From Clytia hemisphaerica (Eukaryota; Cnidaria; Hydrozoa; Leptothecata; Clytiidae): a stretch of 64,000 nt of DNA. The DNA lies in contig CACVBU010000619.1 of NCBI GenBank assembly GCA_902728285.1, positions 1,861,103 through 1,925,102 on the forward strand, given 5' to 3'. A program made the translations under genes and the position numbers. This document shows, one piece after another, positions 57,301 through 64,000 of the stretch (its first letter is position 1; every line of letters begins with the position of its first letter). The notes below the pieces were generated by a model. The model worked only from the letters and a program-made list of their open reading frames with translations, was not told the origin of the DNA and searched no databases.

Positions 57301-60300
57301 GTTTCAGGAAAGGTAGAGGTACTCTTTCGCAAATACTTTCAATTCGGCGTATCATTGAGGAAATGCGTAAATTAGACAAAGAAGTTATTCTCTGTTTCGT
57401 TGATTTTGAAAAGGCTTTTGATTCTATTAACAGAGAAAAAATGTTTGAAATCTTAAACTCTATGACATTCCTGACAAAATTATTCTTGCCATCAGGGCGC
57501 TCTACACCTCTACCAAGGCAAAAGTTATCTCTCCTGACGGGGACACTGAAATGTTTGACATCCATGCTGGTGTTCTTCAAGGAGACACCCTTGCACCCTT
57601 TCTTTTTATTCTAGTTTTAGACTACGTTCTTCGTATTTCTGTTGATCCTTTAAACTACAAGGGCATCCAACTTACAGCCCAACAAAGTAGAAGAAATCCC
57701 TCCACTTTTCTCACCGATCTAGACTTTGCCGATGATCTCGCCCTTGTCTCTGAGACCATTCAGTTCGCAGAAAACCTTCTCCACTCTCTCGAGAATGCTG
57801 CTAGTCAGGTCAGCCTTTTTTGTAACGAGGGAAAAACTGAATTTCTGTGCACTTCTGACTCTGTCCGTACTTTGAAGTCGCTAAACAGTGTCAATGTCAA
57901 AAGAGTAAATGATTTTAAATACCTTGGCTCCCACATTAATGATTCCGAACAAGACTTTAATATTAGAAAATCTCTCGCGTGGAGGGCCTGCAACAAACTA
58001 AACAAAATTTGGAAGTCTAATCTAGATAATAAGATTAAGGTACAAACCTTCAAAACCTTAATCGAACCTATTCTCCTTTATGGGTCGGGGACCTGGACAA
58101 TGACGAGAGCCATGGAAAAAAGTATAGACGGGTGTTACACAAACCTCCTCAAAAAGGTTCAAAATTTAAACTGGGCGACCCATCCGAACCTCAATCAAAT
58201 ATACAATAATCTACCACGCATCTCGCGTATACTCACCAATAGAAGACTTCAGTTCGCAGGCCACTGTTTTCGAGCAAAAGAAGAAATAATATCCAGACTT
58301 CTTTTCTGGTCACCAACGGGTCTAGTAAGATTAAGGAAGTTAACCTTCCTGGATACTCTGAAGAGGGAAACAGGTCTCGAGATTGAGGAAATAAAGACAG
58401 TCATGCAAGATCGGGTATTGTGGAAGGAAGGCTACGCAAATTTTCCGACGTAAGTCGAAAGATGACGATGTTCCTAATTCTTTTCAAATCGCACCTTCTT
58501 TCGTTGCGAAATTAGTATCATCACCACCAAGAGCTCGCCATTAAGTCCAGACGCAAGTACAATACAGCTCATAGACCTCAATTTTGTTAGTTCCTATCGC
58601 AGATATCTTATATGAAAAACTATGGGGAGTTATTTCGTCACTAGTTGAAGCAAAGTAATGTGCTATCTTTAATAGGTAGACCACAGCTTCCTGTCGGCAA
58701 TTTAATCGATCAAGACCGTTCTCTAGGCTCCTTGCTTCGCACCGAGCAGGTTGTTTGAACAATTTGCCGGTACACTGTGACCTACTTTCAGCCAAGCTGG
58801 TGGATCATTTTGCATCACCTGTCGTTGTTTGGGAAATACAGAGTAGCTCTAATTAGTGTTTTATATAACATATTTGTGGTTCTCACGGGGAATAAGACCA
58901 TTGTATCATTCTCTTTTGGCTCTTTATTGTAGGCCCTTGACTTGTCGAGTAAACAGATATCTAACTTCCTTTTTTGTAGATCAATTCTATCAATTGTAAC
59001 ACTTGTTGGAAAATCAACTTATTCTTGGACCATTTGGAAAATGATCCCGATGTTTTAAAAGGGGTATGTTTTTAGGGTTTTTTTTATACAGAATTATTGA
59101 AGGCACTGTAATTACATATGGTATCCAAAATGAAAGGAGGTGATACCGATCGACAAAAATATTAGATTCTTCCTTGATTGTTCATCCGAATTGAATAAGC
59201 TTTACAACAATAGAGTTTTAATGTAAAACAGTAAAACAAGAGGTGGGTTAATTTTATTTTAAAAAAACTTCCATTTATTCGACGCATATAGGGCGATGTT
59301 GTACGACTGTTTCATGCGGAGCAAGAAAAGTTTCTTACTCACGATGATTACCAGAAGAAATCACATGTCTTTTTACGTACAACTGCAAGAGCAAGTGCTA
59401 CATCAGCCACAAGTTCCAAAGCATTATGGGTTGTCGAGGTATGTAGCAACAATACATCTTGTCACATAACTTACATAAAGTTCTGTTCTAAAGAATACAG
59501 AGTTTCTTCTTTTCCTTTTGAAATTTGTCAAAATATATATCGAGAAAAAGTTTTCACTGGAAAGTTAAGCAGTTATTTAGTCAAGACGATTTTTAGTTTC
59601 CCCTACAAACTAGACTATAATTCAAATTTAAATAATACTAATTTCAAACCTGCAGGTAGTTCAACACGATCCTTGCTTGAGTGGTGCAGCTCGTTGGAAT
59701 AGTTTATTTCGTTTCAAACATTTGGCTACTGGAAGATATCTTGCCGCAGAGGTAAATTTTGTATTTCCACATTCGCATTTTATAAATCTCTTTATGTCTC
59801 AAAATTATAGTTTCTTGGAAAATTTTGTACTTTTTTCGCGTTTTTGTCATATTGAAATATAATTCTTTCTCTATATGAAAAGCGGCTGATCTCAATCTCA
59901 TACATAGACCATAGTAAAATTTTAGATTTTAAGGTACTGATTTTGGGATTGAACCTTTATTCATGTGAGCGACACCTTAGATCTTTCTCAGCTTAACTTA
60001 TTTTTAAGTCTACTTGACAATGATTAACAATATTTGACGAGTGATTTTCCAAAATTGTACGGTATTCTTGTCTCTCTGCAGACACTTGTTTCGTCCTTCC
60101 TAGGACTTCCTAGGTAAGCCACCAAAGTGCTTAAAACACTTAATGTTTAGCTTCGCATGATTGTTTGTTGCGAGTGGAGACGCAGACGCTTCTCAAGAGA
60201 TCCTATTGAGTGCTCAAAGGACTGAAACATACGGCATTCTAAGTACTGGATATGTTTCATGAAACATGCAAAAAGTTTTACTTTCCCTCTATTCAGGTTG

Positions 60301-63300
60301 ACGAATCACAGCACAAAGATTCCAACCGTCTGAAACTTCGTGGAACTGGACAAGTCTACCATTTGACATGTGTTTCCAACCCGAACGATTTGGCGACCAT
60401 CTTTGAATTGGATCCCACTTCAGCACAACGGGTTGATGACATGGTTCCCAAGTATAAATTCTATAATCATTTACGGGAGCAAAATATCCTTTAATAAGTG
60501 CGGCGACGCTATGCGATGTTTTCTCTCACTTAAGGAAATGAAACAAACAAAGAATATCTCAAACATCTATTTCTGATAAGGGCTGCATCTCACATTGTCA
60601 TATTTCCAGATTTAATCTCATAGTATCGCGCGTTTTCATATGGTTTTGTTAAGTTTGCAATACTAATTTAAGATTCCTTGTGTTACATGAGTCACTGAAC
60701 AACTTGTCGCACGAATACTTGTTTGTCACTAGGTCTTCTTACACACGATTGAAACATTTGTGCACTGGAACATGGGTCCACTCCACTTCAATACCTATTG
60801 ACGTTTCCGAAGACAGGCCTGTCATGCATAAGGTTTGTGTTTTTATAGGACAAACACAATTATTAGACCATATTGTTAGACCATATTGTTAGCTCTGATT
60901 CGGTCTGATATATATTTGATATAAATAAAGTATGAAATATCTTTAATATTATCCTGCTATTTTAAAGTTTTTGACGACTGACCAGAACCGACGTCAAAGG
61001 TTAAACAACAAATTAAAATGTTCCTGTCTTTTAACATCCACAGGTTGGTTCCGCACAAATCAAAGAAGATAAGGAAGCTTTCGCCATTATTCAAGTGCAG
61101 GCTGACGAAGTACGAGATCTCGATTTTGTTAGCGATGCCAGTAAAGCACTCAGTATTTTCTGTCAAAAGATGGAAGAAGGAATCATCTCTCAGATCGAAC
61201 GACGAGCTTTGACTCAATTGTTAGCTGATCTCAACTTGTTTGTGTTAAAGAAAGATATGACAATGACCAAACAAGATGTCTTGTCCATCTCTGTCGATGA
61301 GACTGATAGGGAAAGACAGAAGCTCATTCGAGAACAGAACATCTTGAAAAAGGTATGGTAATGTTAGAGTGATGCTCCGATCGTTCTTCAATCTTTGAAA
61401 TAGCATCATTCATAAAGTGTTAATTTTTTGATTTCTTGATTTTATTTAATGATGATTTTTGCGTTCCAGTGGATCTAGGATGATTTTATTTCCAATGTTT
61501 TTTTACCTGAATTTATTTTTGTTTATTTTACAGTTTGATTGCATTGTCGAGTGTATTTGGTAAGAGTTTTTAGTAAGGTAGCATGGAGTTCTAAAAACAG
61601 TTTTGCGTTTTTTATTTGTTAGAAAATTCTTTTAGAAAGCTTTAACGTGAGTATTTTAAAGTAATTCATAAGAGGAGATTTTGACGAGATTTTCAGTTTT
61701 TATTGTTTTTAGTTTTTAGAGTTTTAAGATTACTGATTTAAAGTTAATTAAATGGGACAACTGTTTTACTGCTCATATTCACTCCATTCTTAGATTTTCC
61801 AACTTCTTCGAGCTCCGTTCCTAGATAAAGGTGAAGGTGGACCTTTATTGAAAATCGATGAAATCGGCGAGCAAAGGAATGCACCTATACGTCACATACT
61901 TCGACTTTCTTATCGCTTGCTTCGAAATTCCACTCGTGACTATAGGAAGAATCAAGAATACGTGGCCAAGCAGTTCGGCTTCATGCAATCTCAGATTGGG
62001 TATGACTTGTTGGCCGAAGAAACAATTACTGACTTGGTTCACAATAACCGAAAGTTGCTTGAGAAACATATCACGGCTAAAGAGATTGATACATTCGTTC
62101 TCTTGGTACGAAAAAGAAAGGACTGTAGGTACGTTAGACCGAAGCCCTTTATAATACGTGTAATACAGGTGTTATATGCCAATGCAACAACTTTTACGGG
62201 ATTATCTTGGTTTGTAAATACTATATAAAACATCCTTCAGCTTTCCTTACCACACCCTACCTTCTCTTAAACCTAGTCGCCTAACATCGTAGACTATCGG
62301 TAAGAGTATTTATGTTGTTTAACCAAGCAAAGCTAGTAATAAAAGATATGCCTCAAGTATAATTGAGTTTAAATAATATAAGCAGGCTTTTCTAGTCTAG
62401 CCTGTACCAGACTACCACCACCGCTATCATTTGCATATGAACAAATAAAACATTTAGTTTGTGGTTTGGGTACTATTTTCCTTTTTTAACATAATGGGAT
62501 CTATGTTATTTTTTTTAGATTTTTGGACTATCTATCAGACTTGTGCGTGTCAAACAATACTGCCATCCCAGCAATGCAAGAATTGATTTGCAAAGCTGTT
62601 TTGAACGCCAACAATTCAGATTTACTGATCGAGACCAGGATGCACCACGGGGAAGTGCACTTGTTTTGGGATGGAGGGACACAAATGAAACCTCAACGGT
62701 TGCTAGCACGCGATGCGAAAATTGGACAACGAGAAGATATCAATCTGCTGAATTATTATAAGTATGCATTCAATGCTTTCAATGCAAAGGTTTTTCAGGA
62801 AAAATTGTTCTAGTATTTTAAGATAAAGGGGGGGGGTTAGGCTCAGTGCTCGTTTTTCTGAGGTTAATTACGAAGTTTCGTAATTAGTTAGTTTTAGTAA
62901 GAAGGATTATTGAAAAAATAAGGGATTCAATGATAGGTCCACAGAGCCTAGTCTGTTAACGATTTTGGACTAGTTTTGACCTTTTCACTCTGTTAACACT
63001 ATTATACAATTGAATATCAAAAACTCTCCCATATAATTTTAGAACCTTTTTTAACATTAGCCAGTAGAATATTTTGCACAGTCCAGATTCTGTTTTTTCG
63101 AGACAATGTTCAAATGAAGCCGTCTTTGTTACCAAAGAAACTCTAAAAAAACTTATCTTAACTAGGTCAGGTCAAAGTCAAAAGAACATCCGACGTTTGT
63201 GAGATGATCATCTAATATCGTGTAAGGTGTTTTGCTTTTTTTTCCGTCTAGGTATCAACTACATCTGTTTGCGCAAATGTGTTTGGATCGACAATATTTG

Positions 63301-64000
63301 GCAATCAATACCATCAGTAAACAACTAGACATCGAATTGATGATCAGGTATATTGGTCTGTTCTTCCCCTTTTCCCCTGAATCTTCGAACGCGAGCGATG
63401 AGTCAATAAAGTTACATCTGCATGTTTAAATTTACTACTTTTTCAACATTTTGAACATCAGCGTCTTCTCTTAGGTACATCCCCCTTTCAGGAATTCGTT
63501 TTTTCTTGGAAAACAACATGAGGCACCTGTAGTAGATTTTAACTGAGCGGTATATTCGGGGTCATACGTCAACCAAGATTAGAGACGGCTGATTGGAGCC
63601 AAAAATGAGCGTGATTTAATTTAATTCTTAAAGAATGGCCGGAACCTAACACACCGAACGCCTAAAATATTAAGAGAGGGATGAAGTATGCTAGTAGGAA
63701 ATTTAAGGGAATGCAAATATAGCTTATACATGCAATCATTTCTCTTTAACCTCCGATAATTCGAAAGATGACTACGCCTCTTTTGCGAATTATTGACAAA
63801 TACGTATTAAACTTTTTCCTTTAATCTTTGTCTCTAATGATGTATCAACTAAGCCTTGAACGTTTGTGCTTTAGATGCATAGCAGACGAAGGATTACCGT
63901 GCTCTTTACGAGCGGCTTTTTGTCGCTTAATGGTACACATGCATATTGATCGTGATCCACAAGAGAAAGTGTCACCTGTTCGTTATGCAAGGTTGTGGTC
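54393..64000 (+). CDS. ITPR: ITPR, inositol 1,4,5-trisphosphate receptor, N-terminal part
   Basis: ITPR is the ER calcium-release channel gated by IP3. Seventeen exons fit in frame: 54393-54490, 54734-54804, 55097-55212, 55424-55510, 55795-55899, 56336-56389, 56561-56659, 58980-59063, 59292-59438, 59656-59751, 60297-60451, 60733-60832, 61044-61352, 61794-62128, 62519-62761, 63252-63347 and 63875 to the window end. They give about 773 residues of a protein near 2700; channel exons lie beyond. Residues 1 to about 225 are the suppressor domain ([32 protein letters not shown]). The MIR/IP3-binding core follows ([15 protein letters not shown] 239-253; [18 protein letters not shown] 267-284), then RIH-type repeats. 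IP3-contact positions R243, K251, R267, T268, T269, R271, R493, K497, R500, Y557, R558 and K559 are kept. The contact glycine of mouse type 1 (G268) is alanine here (A270). The acidic S1 insert is absent. Confidence 0.97.
56680..58790 (+). mobile_element. Non-LTR retrotransposon RT in an ITPR intron
   Basis: It lies in the intron between 56659 and 58980, same strand as ITPR. Frame 1 to about 57460 carries RT fingers and the first catalytic block ([44 protein letters not shown]). A frameshift between 57460 and 57550 moves to frame 2, with [28 protein letters not shown] and the thumb ([39 protein letters not shown]) to 58453. The catalytic aspartates are intact. No endonuclease is seen, so it is 5' truncated. 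Motifs differ clearly from the elements at 18-23 kb; the ADD context and YGSGTW resemble RTE/R4-type lineages, which I cannot settle without a tree. Confidence 0.88.

Overview
The window is animal nuclear DNA: AT-rich, with long introns, GT-AG splice sites, many transposon fragments, and single-copy eukaryotic genes whose exons can be followed residue by residue. It holds parts or all of five cellular genes: uridine-cytidine kinase-like (UCKL1), a four-EF-hand protein, NAA15 (NatA auxiliary subunit), PARN (poly(A)-specific ribonuclease) and the start of an inositol 1,4,5-trisphosphate receptor (ITPR). The set points to a metazoan, probably an invertebrate with compact exons and high repeat load. 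The sequence alone does not fix the phylum.

Layout. 1-540: unassigned. 541-4986: partial copy of UCKL1 (8 internal exons). 4987-7620: composite repeat with long terminal inverted repeats, holding a fold-back and a ~121-bp tandem array. 7566-15603: second UCKL1 copy, which keeps an open 412-residue frame that starts inside the repeat and has lost the nucleotide-binding P-loop. 16143-16625 (-): EF-hand gene. 17.9-23.0 kb (-): two broken CR1/Jockey-like non-LTR retrotransposons, one interrupted by a DNA element. 23.1-27.0 kb: small inverted-repeat elements. 27142-34190 (+): complete NAA15, 16 exons, 866 residues. 35.5-50.0 kb: gene-poor, dense in MITE-like elements and low-complexity DNA. 51308-53110 (+): PARN in one uninterrupted 600-codon exon. 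54393-64000 (+): ITPR, first 17 exons, running off the window, with a non-LTR reverse transcriptase in one intron.

The genes do not form a pathway: nucleotide salvage, calcium binding, co-translational N-terminal acetylation, mRNA deadenylation and ER calcium release. Their neighbourhood looks incidental. The most interesting material is structural: the duplicated UCKL1 block with its repeat-derived start, the polymorphic element insertion that tells the two copies apart, two cases of TA-flanked elements inserted back to back sharing one TA, and a 1.4-kb stretch where a short motif flips strand. I found no convincing new multi-gene system. The UCKL1 duplication could be a heterozygous-assembly artefact, and I say so where it applies.
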